A stretch of 64,000 nt of DNA from Roseiarcus sp963809245 (GCA_963809245.1 CAWEIU010000011.1:310001-374000); one strand, 5' to 3'; positions 35,435 to 44,006 are shown, counted from the stretch's first letter. Notes: a model not told the origin generated them from the sequence alone. A program made the numbers and translations.

Positions 35435-36192
35435 CGGAACGACAGCGCGTGACGCCAGGAACAGCGAACGAACCGCTGCTCGACGCGAGAGGGCTCCGCA
35501 AGAGCTTCAACGCGCTGGTGGTGCTCGACGCTGTCGACTTCACGGTCGGCGCGGATGAAGCGGTCGGCATCGTTGGCCCCAACGGGGCCGGCAAGACCAC
35601 GCTGCTCAGCGTGCTGGTCGGCGCTCATGCGCCGACCGCGGGCAGCGTGCGCTTCCGAGGCGAAGATGTCACCCGGCTGCCGACGGCGGAGCGCTGCCGG
35701 AAAGGCCTCGCGCGCACGCATCAGATCCCGCGCCCCTTCGGCGGCATGACGGTGTTCGAGAACCTCTACACCGCCGCTGCGCATGGCGGCGACCTCAAGC
35801 GGGACGAAGCCTACGCCCGCGTCGCTTCTTCGCTCGAGCTCACCGGCATGGCGCGCATCGCCAACCGCCGCGCCGAGACGCTCGGCCTCATCGACCGCAA
35901 GCGCCTCGAACTCGCCCGCGCGCTCGCGACTGGCCCGTCGGTTCTGCTGCTCGACGAGATCGGCGGCGGCCTGACCGACGCGGAGGCGAGCGAGCTCGTC
36001 GACATCATCTTGGATTTGAAACGCAGCGGCGTCGCCATCGTCTGGATCGAGCATATCGTGCACATTCTGCTCCGCGTCGCGCAGCGCCTCGTCTGCATGG
36101 ACGCCGGGCGCGTCATCGCCAACGGGCCGCCCGATGCGGTGATGGCGGACCGCAACGTGATCGAAGCCTATCTCGGCGGAGGCGCGATATGA
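35431..36192 (+). CDS. ABC transporter ATP-binding protein (LivG type)
   Basis: 253 residues. Walker A is GPNGAGKTTLLS, Walker B VLLLDEIGGGL with the H-loop in VWIEHIVHI. The signature segment reads LGLIDRKRLELARAL in place of LSGGQ, as in several LivG-like ATPases of this uptake family. It is one of two ATPases that power the importer encoded by this operon. ATGA overlaps join it to the binding-protein gene upstream and to the second ATPase gene downstream, so stoichiometric translation is likely. Confidence 0.92.
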   Translation: MTERQRVTPGTANEPLLDARGLRKSFNALVVLDAVDFTVGADEAVGIVGPNGAGKTTLLSVLVGAHAPTAGSVRFRGEDVTRLPTAERCRKGLARTHQIPRPFGGMTVFENLYTAAAHGGDLKRDEAYARVASSLELTGMARIANRRAETLGLIDRKRLELARALATGPSVLLLDEIGGGLTDAEASELVDIILDLKRSGVAIVWIEHIVHILLRVAQRLVCMDAGRVIANGPPDAVMADRNVIEAYLGGGAI

Positions 36193-36914
36193 GCCTTCTC
36201 GCGGTCGAGCGCCTCGAAGCCCGGCACGGCCTGTTGCAGGCGGTGCGCGGCGTCAGCTTCGCCATCGAGAAAGGCGAGACGCTCGCCCTCGTCGGCGCCA
36301 ACGGCGCGGGCAAGACGACGCTGCTGCGCGCGATCGCAGGCGCGCATCGCCTCACCGGCGGCCGCATTCTTTTTAAGGGCGAGGACCTCAGCCAGCGCAG
36401 CGCCCACGTGCGCGCGGCGATGGGCGTCGCGCTGGTGCCAGAGGGTCGTCGCCTTTTCGCGGGCATGACCGTCGAGGAGAACCTGCTGCTCGCCCGTTCG
36501 GCCGGCCGCAAGGGGCCGTGGACGCTCGATGCGGTGATGGAAGCCTTCCCCAATCTCAAGGCGCGGCGGCGCAGCCTCGCCGGCTCGCTGTCGGGCGGCG
36601 AGCAGCAGGCGACGGCGATCGGCCGCGCGTTGATGACCAACCCCGAGATCATCCTGCTCGACGAAGTCTCGCTCGGCCTCTCGCCGCTTGTCGTCGACCG
36701 CGTCTATCACCAGCTCGAGTCGCTCAAGGCCTCCGGCGTCGCAATCGTCCTGGTCGAGCAGGATCTCAAGCGCGCAATGGCGATGGCCGGGCGCACGATC
36801 TGCATGCTGGAAGGCGCGATCGCCATCGAGGGAGCGACCAAGGATTTGACCCGGGAGCAAGTGACGGAAGCCTATTTCGGATTGCGGCGCGGCGCGCACG
36901 GGAGCGCCGCATGA
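36189..36914 (+). CDS. ABC transporter ATP-binding protein (LivF type)
   Basis: 241 residues. Walker A GANGAGKTTLLR, a canonical signature (SLSGGEQQATAIGRAL), Walker B IILLDEVSLGLSP and the switch His/Gln region (VLVEQD) are all present. It pairs with the preceding LivG-like ATPase to drive the two permeases. It overlaps its neighbours by ATGA on both sides. Confidence 0.93.
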   Translation: MSLLAVERLEARHGLLQAVRGVSFAIEKGETLALVGANGAGKTTLLRAIAGAHRLTGGRILFKGEDLSQRSAHVRAAMGVALVPEGRRLFAGMTVEENLLLARSAGRKGPWTLDAVMEAFPNLKARRRSLAGSLSGGEQQATAIGRALMTNPEIILLDEVSLGLSPLVVDRVYHQLESLKASGVAIVLVEQDLKRAMAMAGRTICMLEGAIAIEGATKDLTREQVTEAYFGLRRGAHGSAA

Positions 36915-37810
36915 TCCTCCTCAACCAGATCCTTCAGGGCGTCCTCCTCGGCGGCTATTACGCGCTGATCGGCTGCGGCCTCTCCTTCATGTTCAGCGTG
37001 ATGCGCATCATCAATCTCGCGCATGGCAGCTTGGCGATCCTCGCCGCCTATGGGCTCTACGTGCTCGCCGACCGGTTCGACGTTTCGCCCTTCCTCGGTC
37101 TTCTGATCGTCGTTCCGGCGATGGCGCTGATCGGCTGGGGCCTCCAGCGCGCCGTGCTCGAGCGCAGCGCACGCAGCGGCCTGCTCGTGCCGGTGCTGTC
37201 GACCTTCGGCCTGTCGATCATCATCGACAACCTGCTGTTCCAGCAGTTCGGCGCCGACACGCGCTCGCTGGCGCCCTATATCGGCGATCTCTCCTACGAC
37301 AGTTGGAGCCTCACCGACGACATTGCGATCGGCAAGCTCGCGACCCTCACCTTGGCCACGGCCATCGTGCTGCTCGGTGGAATCCAGCTCTTCCTCAAGC
37401 GCACTCAACTCGGACGCATGATCCGCGCCACGGCGGAGGATGCCGACACCGTCGGGCTCGTCGGCGTCAATGCGCGGCGCGTCAATGCGCTCGCCGCCGC
37501 CATCGCCATGGCGACGGTCGCGATCTCCGGCGCCTTCCTCGCGATGCGCGCGACATTCGACCCTTACGCCGGCGCGCTGCAATTGATCTTCGCCTTCGAG
37601 GCGACGGTGATCGGCGGGGCCGGCTCGCTGTGGGGAACGCTGTTCGGCGGAATCGTGCTCGGCGTCGCGCAGAGTCTCGGCGCGCTGGTGAGCCCGCAGG
37701 GCTTCTTCCTCGCCGGTCACATCGCCTTCTTCGCGGCCTTGTTTGCACGGCTGTTCTTCGGCGACCTCGGTCCGCGCGTGCAACGCGTCTTCGCACGGAG
37801 GCCGGCATGA
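36911..37810 (+). CDS. ABC transporter permease (LivH type)
   Basis: About 299 residues with eight or so membrane helices. It opens with the LivH-typical LNQILQGVLLGGYYALIGCGLSF and MRIINLAHGSLAILAAYG motifs and has a conserved cytoplasmic coupling segment (MIRATAEDADTVGLVGVN) that contacts the ATPases. ATG 36911 overlaps the preceding stop. It forms the membrane channel with the LivM-like permease that follows. Confidence 0.93.
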   Translation: MILLNQILQGVLLGGYYALIGCGLSFMFSVMRIINLAHGSLAILAAYGLYVLADRFDVSPFLGLLIVVPAMALIGWGLQRAVLERSARSGLLVPVLSTFGLSIIIDNLLFQQFGADTRSLAPYIGDLSYDSWSLTDDIAIGKLATLTLATAIVLLGGIQLFLKRTQLGRMIRATAEDADTVGLVGVNARRVNALAAAIAMATVAISGAFLAMRATFDPYAGALQLIFAFEATVIGGAGSLWGTLFGGIVLGVAQSLGALVSPQGFFLAGHIAFFAALFARLFFGDLGPRVQRVFARRPA

Positions 37811-38823
37811 GCGCCGTGGCTGCCGTCAGGGTCGAGCGCTGGACGCGCGAATCGCGCCTTGCGCTCGCCGTCGCCGCGCTGCTCGCGATCGCGCTGGCGC
37901 TCGGGCCGGCGCTGCTCGACGCCAACCTCGTCGACCGGCTGACGACCTTGTTCATCTATGTGATCCTGGCTGTGACGTGGAACGCGCTGGTCGGCTATTG
38001 CGGGCTGGTGTCGATCGGCCAGCAGGCTTTCTTCGGCCTCGGCGCCTATTTCGCGGTGCGGCTCGCGGATTCCGGCGTCAGCGTCTATCCCGCGCTGTTC
38101 GTCGCCGCGCTGATCGTCGGCGCGCTGTCGCTGCCCCTCTCCGCCGTCATGTTGCGCCTGAAGGGCGGCGAATTCGCCATCGGCATGTGGGTCGTCGCCG
38201 AAATGGCGCATCTGCTCGTCAATCTCGACACGCTGATCCAGGGCGAGACGGGCACGTCGCTGATCGCGCTCAACGCCTATTCGAGCGACGCGCGACGCGC
38301 GCTCATCTATTGGTGCTCCCTCGCGGCGATGCTCGGCCTGTTGGCGATCGTGTTCCTCGTGTTGCGCAGCCCGCTCGGGGCGGCGATCCAGGCGATCCGC
38401 GACAACGAAGAGGCGGCCGAAGCGGTCGGCGTGCGCGTCACACGGGCCAAGCGGATCATCTTCGTGCTGGCGGCGTTCGGCGCGGCGCTCGCCGGCGCGC
38501 TGTGGGTCGCGACCGCCGTCACCTTCCAGCCCAAGACCTATTTCAGCCCGCAGTGGACCGCCTACATGATCTTCATGGCGCTCGTCGGCGGCCTCGGCAC
38601 GTTCGAGGGCGCGATCCTCGGCGCCGTTGTCTTCTTTGCGATCGAGGCATGGTTCGGCGGCGCCGGCGTCTGGTATCTCGTCGGACTCGGCGCGACGGCG
38701 CTCGTCTTCGCGCTCGCGCTGCCGCGCGGACTGTGGGGCTGGGTCGAGGACCGCACCGCCCTGCGGCTGCTGCCGGTCGGCTACCGGGTCGATCTCAAAG
38801 GCGGCGCGACGCGCAAGCCATAA
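37807..38823 (+). CDS. ABC transporter permease (LivM type)
   Basis: About 338 residues, with roughly ten helices. Family motifs: AVTWNALVGYCGLVSIGQQAFFGLGAY near the N terminus and AIQAIRDNEEAAEAVGV as the coupling loop. It completes a five-gene importer (one binding protein, two ATPases, two permeases). Start ATG 37807 overlaps the LivH-like stop by ATGA. A 16-base gap with AAGGGAG then leads to the SDR gene. Confidence 0.93.
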   Translation: MSAVAAVRVERWTRESRLALAVAALLAIALALGPALLDANLVDRLTTLFIYVILAVTWNALVGYCGLVSIGQQAFFGLGAYFAVRLADSGVSVYPALFVAALIVGALSLPLSAVMLRLKGGEFAIGMWVVAEMAHLLVNLDTLIQGETGTSLIALNAYSSDARRALIYWCSLAAMLGLLAIVFLVLRSPLGAAIQAIRDNEEAAEAVGVRVTRAKRIIFVLAAFGAALAGALWVATAVTFQPKTYFSPQWTAYMIFMALVGGLGTFEGAILGAVVFFAIEAWFGGAGVWYLVGLGATALVFALALPRGLWGWVEDRTALRLLPVGYRVDLKGGATRKP

Positions 38824-38839
38824 ACGCAAGGGAGACGCG

Positions 38840-39625
38840 ATGCTGCTCGGCAAGACGCTCGTCATTACCGGAATTTCCTCCGGGATCGGCGCGCGCGTCG
38901 GAGAACTGGCCGTGGCGCTCGGCGCAGATGTCGTCGGCGTCGACGTCAAGCCGCCCGCCGCGCCGCTCGGCGCGTTCGTGAAGGCCGACCTCTCCTCGCC
39001 GCAGGCGATCGGTGAACTCGTCGCGGCCTTGCCGCCGCGCGTCGATGCGCTCTGCAACGTCGCCGGCGTCTCGGGCGTCGGAGGCGCTGCGAAGACCCTG
39101 GCGATCAATTTCTACGGCCTGCGCGGCTTGAGCGAGGCGCTCGCGCCGCGACTGCGCGAAGGCGCCGCCGTCGTCAACGTCGCCTCGATCGCCGGCTACG
39201 GCTGGCGCGCAAACCTCGAGCGCGCCAAGGCTTTCATCGATCCCCCCGGCTTTCCCGACATCGCCGCGCTGCTGGCCGAACACGAAGTGCCGGACGGCGA
39301 GGGCTATCCGCTTTCCAAGGAGCTGCTGCTGTTGTGGACGATGCGCGCGGCGCATCAACCGCTCTTCCGCGAGCGCGGCGTGCGTGTCAATGCGGTGAGC
39401 CCCGGGCCGGTGACGACGCCGATCCTCGGCGAATTCCGCCAGATGTTCGGCGACCCCAAGGTCGACGACGACATCGCCCGGGTGGGCCGCGCCGGCTCTT
39501 CAGCCGACATTGCGCCCGCCGTGCTATTCCTCTGCTCGGACGGCGCGCGCTGGATCAACGGCGCGAACCTGCCGGCGGACGGCGGGCTCGAAGCCTCAGT
39601 CAACGCCAGCGTCCTCGGATTTTAG
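38840..39625 (+). CDS. Short-chain dehydrogenase, coniferyl-alcohol-dehydrogenase-like
   Basis: 261-residue SDR. The cofactor motif is TGISSGIG, with NVASIAGYG containing the catalytic Ser and YPLSK the catalytic Tyr-Lys pair. The insert between Ser and Tyr (ERAKAFIDPPGFPDIAALLA) and overall size resemble CalA-type coniferyl alcohol dehydrogenases, which oxidise an aromatic alcohol to the aldehyde with NAD+. In this operon its product would be the substrate of the flanking aldehyde dehydrogenases. AAGGGAG lies upstream of ATG 38840. The exact alcohol is not established. Confidence 0.8.
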   Translation: MLLGKTLVITGISSGIGARVGELAVALGADVVGVDVKPPAAPLGAFVKADLSSPQAIGELVAALPPRVDALCNVAGVSGVGGAAKTLAINFYGLRGLSEALAPRLREGAAVVNVASIAGYGWRANLERAKAFIDPPGFPDIAALLAEHEVPDGEGYPLSKELLLLWTMRAAHQPLFRERGVRVNAVSPGPVTTPILGEFRQMFGDPKVDDDIARVGRAGSSADIAPAVLFLCSDGARWINGANLPADGGLEASVNASVLGF

Positions 39626-39679
39626 AACGCCCTGACCGACGCGCGGGAGGCGCGCCATTTCCAGCCATAGGAGATCGAC

Positions 39680-41122
39680 ATGAAGGTGGATTTCATTATC
39701 GACGGCGCGTCGGTCGGCGCGACCAACGGCGCGACCTTCGCGCGGCATGACCCGGTTACCGGCAAGGTCGCGAGCGAGGCCGCCGCCGCTGGCGCCGCCG
39801 ACGTCGCCAAGGTGGTCGAAGCGGCTTCGCGCGCTTTCCCCGCCTGGTCGGAGACCGGCCCGGGCGAGCGCCGCGCGCTGCTGCTGAAGGCCGCTGATCT
39901 CCTGGAAAGCCGCACGGACGATTTTATCAGATTGATGACCGAGGAAATCGGCGCCACCGGACCGTGGGGCGGCTTCAACGTGCACTTCGCGGCCTCGCTG
40001 TTGCGCGAAGCGGCGGCGCTGACGACGCAGATCCTCGGCGAGGTGATCCCGGCCGACAAGCCCGGCGTGCTGTCGCTCGCCATGCGCCAGCCGGTCGGCG
40101 TCGTGCTTGGCCTCGCGCCGTGGAATGCGCCGGTCATTCTCGGGGTGCGGGCGCTCGCCGCGCCGCTCGCTTGCGGCAATACGGTGATCCTGCGCTCCTC
40201 GGAGGTCTGCCCGGCGACCCATCGCCTGATCGTCGAGACGCTGAACGACGCTGGCTTCCCGAAAGGCGTCGTCAACGTGATCGCCAATGCGCCGCAGGAC
40301 GCGCCGCAAGTGGTGGAAGCGCTGATCGCGCATCCCGCCGTCAAGCGCGTCAACTTCACCGGCTCCTCGAAAGTCGGCAAGGTGATCGCCAAGCTCGCCG
40401 CCGAACATCTCAAGCCCGTGCTGCTCGAACTCGGCGGCAAGGCGCCGCTGGTGGTGCTCGACGACGCGGACCTCGACGCCGCGGTCGACGCCACCGTATT
40501 CGGCGCCTTCGCCAATTCCGGCCAGATCTGCATGTCGACCGAGCGCCTCGTCGTCGACCAATCCGTCGCTGACGCTTATGTCGAGAAACTCGCCAAGCGC
40601 GCCGCCGGCTTGCCGGCCGGCGATCCGCGCGGTCATGTCGTGCTCGGTTCGCTCGTCAATCTCGCGGCGGCGGAGCGGATGGACGAACTGATCGCCGACG
40701 CCGTCGCCAAGGGCGCCAAGGTGGTCGCCGGCGGCAAGCGCAACGGCGCGATCGTCGAGGCGACGGTGATCGACCACGTGACGCCTGAAATGCGCATCTA
40801 CCGCGAGGAATCCTTCGGGCCGGTCAAGCCGGTCGTGCGCGTCAACGGCCAGGAGGAGGCGATCCGCGTCGCCAACGACACCGAATATGGCCTGTCGTCC
40901 GCCGTGTTCAGCCGCGACGTCCAGCGCGCGCTGGCGGTCGCCAAGCGGATCGAGACCGGCATCTGCCACATCAACGGGCCGACGGTGCACGATGAGGGGC
41001 AAATGCCGTTCGGCGGCGTCAAGGCTTCCGGCTACGGCCGCTTCGGCGGCAAGGCGGTGATCGACGAGTTCACGGAATTGCGTTGGATCACCATCGAAGG
41101 GCCGCAGCGCTACCCGTTCTGA
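39680..41122 (+). CDS. Aldehyde dehydrogenase, vanillin/benzaldehyde dehydrogenase-like (second copy)
   Basis: 480 residues. Catalytic C284 (GQICMSTERLVV) and E250 (LLELGGKAPLVV) are present. It is a paralog of the first ALDH in the operon: long blocks such as RQPVGVVLGLAPWNAP and the end FGGVKASGYGRFGG are shared, while the N-terminal third differs clearly. It closes the cluster; the stop is followed directly by the interrupted palindromic repeat. Two paralogous dehydrogenases in one operon suggest different aldehydes or reaction steps. Confidence 0.9.
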   Translation: MKVDFIIDGASVGATNGATFARHDPVTGKVASEAAAAGAADVAKVVEAASRAFPAWSETGPGERRALLLKAADLLESRTDDFIRLMTEEIGATGPWGGFNVHFAASLLREAAALTTQILGEVIPADKPGVLSLAMRQPVGVVLGLAPWNAPVILGVRALAAPLACGNTVILRSSEVCPATHRLIVETLNDAGFPKGVVNVIANAPQDAPQVVEALIAHPAVKRVNFTGSSKVGKVIAKLAAEHLKPVLLELGGKAPLVVLDDADLDAAVDATVFGAFANSGQICMSTERLVVDQSVADAYVEKLAKRAAGLPAGDPRGHVVLGSLVNLAAAERMDELIADAVAKGAKVVAGGKRNGAIVEATVIDHVTPEMRIYREESFGPVKPVVRVNGQEEAIRVANDTEYGLSSAVFSRDVQRALAVAKRIETGICHINGPTVHDEGQMPFGGVKASGYGRFGGKAVIDEFTELRWITIEGPQRYPF

Positions 41123-41123
41123 A

Positions 41124-41339
41124 GTTTTTCGCGTTTTGTTCGAACCCCTGTCGTCATTGCGAGTTGGCACCGCCTTTTCAAGGCGATCTTGCTGAATGAA
41201 ACTTTGGGCGATAGGCTGAACCACAATCGCAAGTTATCACAGACACTTATCGCGTTGTTTCTTCTTAGCGAAGCGAAGCAATCCAGCAGCGCCAAGCGGA
41301 ACAATGGATTGCTTCGTCGCTTCGCTCCTCGCAATGACG
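41124..41339. repeat. Palindromic intergenic repeat, copy 3, interrupted by about 105 bases
   Basis: The leader (GCGTTTTGT at about 41131-41139) and left arm start (CGTCATTGCGAG, 41152-41163) match copy 1. The expected continuation (GAAGCAATCC) appears only at about 41275-41284. The opposite arm (GGATTGCTTCGTCGCTTCGC and on to GCAATGACG) is at 41306-41339. The roughly 105 bases between look like an insertion or replacement inside the element. Confidence 0.7.
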
Positions 41340-41360
41340 GGCCAACCAAAGGCCATCTTC

Positions 41361-42176
41361 ATGATCCGATCCGTGCTTCTCGCTATTGCCGCTGTCCTCG
41401 CGCTCGCGCCTGTCCCGCTCGCCGCGCAGACGGCGGACCCGGCGCTTGCCGCCCTCGTCGCCAGTCCAGAGCGCGATCCCGCCAATCGCGCGCGCGATTC
41501 TTATCGCCATCCCGAGGCGACGCTCAGCTTCTTCGGCGTGAAGCCCGACAGCGTCGTCGTCGAAATTCTGCCGGGGAGCAGCGGCTACTGGACCGAGATA
41601 CTGGCGCCCTACCTGAAAGATCGCGGCCATTACGTCGCGGCGGTCGGCGATCGCGCCTCGACCTCCGACGAGACGCAAAAAACAATCGCCGGCTTCACCG
41701 CCAAATTTCTCGACAAGCCCGAGCGCTACGGCCGGATCGAGACAACCGAATTCGCGGGCGACAAATATCCGATCGCCGCGCCGGGCAGCGCCGATTTCGT
41801 CCTGACTTTCCGCAACATCCACAATTGGATGGCGGCCGGCGACGCTCCCGCCGCCTTCGCCGCCTTCTACAAGGCGCTGAAGCCCGGCGGCGTGCTCGGC
41901 GTCGAGGAACATCGCGCTCGCGCCGACGCGCCGCAGGACCCGCTCGCCAAGAGCGGCTACGTGCGCCAGGATTACGCCATCGCCCTCGCGCAAGCCGCCG
42001 GCTTCAAATTCGTCGGCGCGTCAGAGGTCAACGCCAATCCCAGAGACACCAAGGATTATCCGGTCGGCGTCTGGGCCCTGCCGCCGACCTTCCGCCTCAA
42101 GGACGTCGATCGCGCCAAATACGCCGCCATCGGCGAGAGCGACCGCTTCACGCTCAAATTCGTCAAACCGCAGTGA
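41361..42176 (+). CDS. Exported class I methyltransferase-like protein
   Basis: About 271 residues. A signal peptide (VLLAIAAVLALAPVPLAAQ) is followed by a Rossmann-type methyltransferase domain: VVVEILPGSSGYWTEILAPYL in the motif I region, DFVLTFRNIHNW as motif IV, LKPGGVLGVEEHR as motif VI. It resembles a group of predicted secreted methyltransferases (COG4798-like). Motif I is unlike the usual ExGxGxG, so SAM binding is uncertain, and SAM is not known to be available in the periplasm. The frame is open upstream into the palindromic repeat; ATG 41361 is chosen because the signal peptide begins there. Confidence 0.75.
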   Translation: MIRSVLLAIAAVLALAPVPLAAQTADPALAALVASPERDPANRARDSYRHPEATLSFFGVKPDSVVVEILPGSSGYWTEILAPYLKDRGHYVAAVGDRASTSDETQKTIAGFTAKFLDKPERYGRIETTEFAGDKYPIAAPGSADFVLTFRNIHNWMAAGDAPAAFAAFYKALKPGGVLGVEEHRARADAPQDPLAKSGYVRQDYAIALAQAAGFKFVGASEVNANPRDTKDYPVGVWALPPTFRLKDVDRAKYAAIGESDRFTLKFVKPQ

Positions 42177-42264
42177 CGCGACCGCCGGATGCATCTCAAA
42201 TTGCAGCGTGCGCTCCATGGCGCTAATCTGCCCCGCCAGTAAACCCAGCCGACAGGAATGAACG

Positions 42265-43239
42265 ATGGTCGGAAAGCTCCGTTGGGAGGCCTCGCCGCCC
42301 GAACAGTCGAAACCCGAGGAATTCGGTTTCGATCTGAACCGCGCTCTTGATTCCGTTGTCGCCCTTCAGTCGGAAATTCCAGAGGACGCGTTCACTGCGC
42401 CCGTGCTCGGCGTCAAACGCGCCGGCAGCGGCGTCGTGATCCGCGGCGATGGACTGGTGCTCACGATCGGCTATCTGATCACCGAGGCCGAGAGCGTTTG
42501 GCTGACCAGCTCGGACGGCCGGCTCATCCCCGGTCACGCGCTCGCCGTCGACCAGGAGACCGGTTTCGGCCTCGTGCAGGCGCTCGAACGCGTCGACCTG
42601 CCGGCGCTTGAGATCGGCCGTTCCAGCGAGGCGCTGGTCGGCGATCCCGTGGTCGTGGCTGCGGGCGGACGGCGACAGTTCATGCGCGGCAGCATCATAG
42701 GCAAGCACGAATTCGCCGGCTATTGGGAATATGTGCTCGACGAGGCGATCTTCACCGCGCCGGCGCATCCCTTCTGGGGCGGCGCGGGCCTCATCAGCTC
42801 CGAGGGCAAGCTGGTCGGGATTGGTTCGCTGCACATCGAGCAGGCCGCCGATCGCGGCCAGCGGCGCGACGTCAATATGGTCGTGCCGATCGATCTCCTC
42901 ACGCCGATCCTGGACGATCTGCTCAAATATGGCCGGGCGAACCGGCCGGCGCGTCCCTGGCTGGGGGTCTACTGCGCCGAGAGCGACGACCGGGTGGTGA
43001 TCGCAGGAGTCGCCGACGGCGGACCGGCAGACGCGGCGGGCCTGCGCCGCGGCGACATCATCGTCGCAGTCGACGATGCGCCGGTCGGCAACCTCAGCGA
43101 ATTCTACCGCAAGATCTGGAGCCGCGGGTCGTCAGGCGTCGAGGTCCCCCTCACCGTCAATCGAGACGAGCGGGGCATGCACCTGCGCATTCAATCGACG
43201 GACCGCGTCAGTCATTTCCGAAAGCCTCGCCTGCACTGA
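42265..43239 (+). CDS. HtrA-like trypsin-fold protein with PDZ domain, catalytic triad lost
   Basis: 324 residues: an S1C (DegP/HtrA)-like beta-barrel domain, then a PDZ domain (LGVYCAESDDRVVIAGVADG, then AGLRRGDIIVAVDDAPV). All three catalytic positions look replaced: the His strand reads VLTIGYLITEAE where NHV is expected, the Asp motif reads DQETGFGLV for DxxTDLAV, and the Ser motif reads PFWGGAGLI for GNSGGPL. It therefore probably cannot cut peptides and may act as a chaperone or scaffold. No signal peptide is visible, so it may stay in the cytoplasm. It is followed by a strong hairpin at 43268-43295. Confidence 0.8.
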   Translation: MVGKLRWEASPPEQSKPEEFGFDLNRALDSVVALQSEIPEDAFTAPVLGVKRAGSGVVIRGDGLVLTIGYLITEAESVWLTSSDGRLIPGHALAVDQETGFGLVQALERVDLPALEIGRSSEALVGDPVVVAAGGRRQFMRGSIIGKHEFAGYWEYVLDEAIFTAPAHPFWGGAGLISSEGKLVGIGSLHIEQAADRGQRRDVNMVVPIDLLTPILDDLLKYGRANRPARPWLGVYCAESDDRVVIAGVADGGPADAAGLRRGDIIVAVDDAPVGNLSEFYRKIWSRGSSGVEVPLTVNRDERGMHLRIQSTDRVSHFRKPRLH

Positions 43240-43267
43240 CTGGCCGTACGGCGTTTGGGTTAAATCA

Positions 43268-43295
43268 CGCGCAGGCGAAGTGTCTCGCCTGCGCG
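43268..43295. terminator. Perfect 11-bp hairpin downstream of the HtrA-like gene
   Basis: CGCGCAGGCGA (43268-43278) and TCGCCTGCGCG (43285-43295) pair perfectly across a 6-base loop, 28 bases after the stop. No clean T-run follows. It is probably a transcription terminator or RNA-stabilising hairpin. Confidence 0.6.
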
Positions 43296-43424
43296 GCGTT
43301 AGCTTCTAAAAAACCTGTGGTCACTTTCTCCCGCATCCCCCAACTGGAGCCCCCGCCGCCCCAGTTCGACATTTCTTGTCACATTTGCGCGCTACCGTTC
43401 CGATGCCTTCACGGGGGAGCATCT

Positions 43425-44006
43425 TTGAAATTGATTCGGCTCAACGCGCTGGATGCCCTGGACGACGCCGGCCGGGCCGGGTCCCGGTGGGACCGTCTCG
43501 GTAAGATTGACTGGCCGATCGCCCGCGCCTTGGCCCTCTCAGGCGAGCGCCGGGCGCCCCTCTTCGCGGCCAACGCCGTATCGAGGCTTGGCAATGGGCC
43601 GATCTATCTCTTCATCGTCGCCGCGGTGGCGCTGTTCCATCCGCAAGACGCGCTGACGACGCTCGGCTGCGCGACGGTCAGCATTCTACTCTTGCATTCC
43701 GTCTATCCGATCGTCAAGCGGACGACCGCGCGCCCGCGGCCGCGGGATGTCGCGCCGGTGTTTCCCGAATCGATCCCGACTCTCGACCGCTATTCCTTCC
43801 CCAGCGGCCACGTCATGACCTTGACCGCCGCCCTGACGCCGATCGTCCACAGCGCGCCGCGCGTCTGGCCCGTGGTCATCGCGATGTGGGCGGCGATGGC
43901 GTGGTCGCGGCTGGCGATCGGCCATCACTACGCTTCCGATGTCGCCGCCGGTACGATCCTCGGCGTCGCCGTCTCAGGCGCCGTCACCTATTACATCGCC
44001 GCCTGA
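43425..44006 (+). CDS. PAP2-family membrane phosphatase
   Basis: About 193 residues with five or so helices and the complete three-part PAP2 signature: KRTTARPRP, YSFPSGH and SRLAIGHHYASD. Family members hydrolyse lipid phosphates such as undecaprenyl pyrophosphate or phosphatidate on the outer face of the inner membrane. The start is a TTG at 43425 with GGGGAG 7 bases before it. It could recycle the polyprenyl carrier used by cell-wall and polysaccharide synthesis. Confidence 0.87.
   Translation: MKLIRLNALDALDDAGRAGSRWDRLGKIDWPIARALALSGERRAPLFAANAVSRLGNGPIYLFIVAAVALFHPQDALTTLGCATVSILLLHSVYPIVKRTTARPRPRDVAPVFPESIPTLDRYSFPSGHVMTLTAALTPIVHSAPRVWPVVIAMWAAMAWSRLAIGHHYASDVAAGTILGVAVSGAVTYYIAA

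Noticed and set aside
36872..39108. Long minus-strand frames opposite the permeases and SDR
   Set aside because: Shadows of the LivH/LivM-type and SDR genes, which carry conserved motifs and ATGA couplings.
41304..41360. N-terminal extension of the exported methyltransferase-like protein
   Set aside because: The extra residues are the translated palindromic repeat; the signal peptide starts at ATG 41361.
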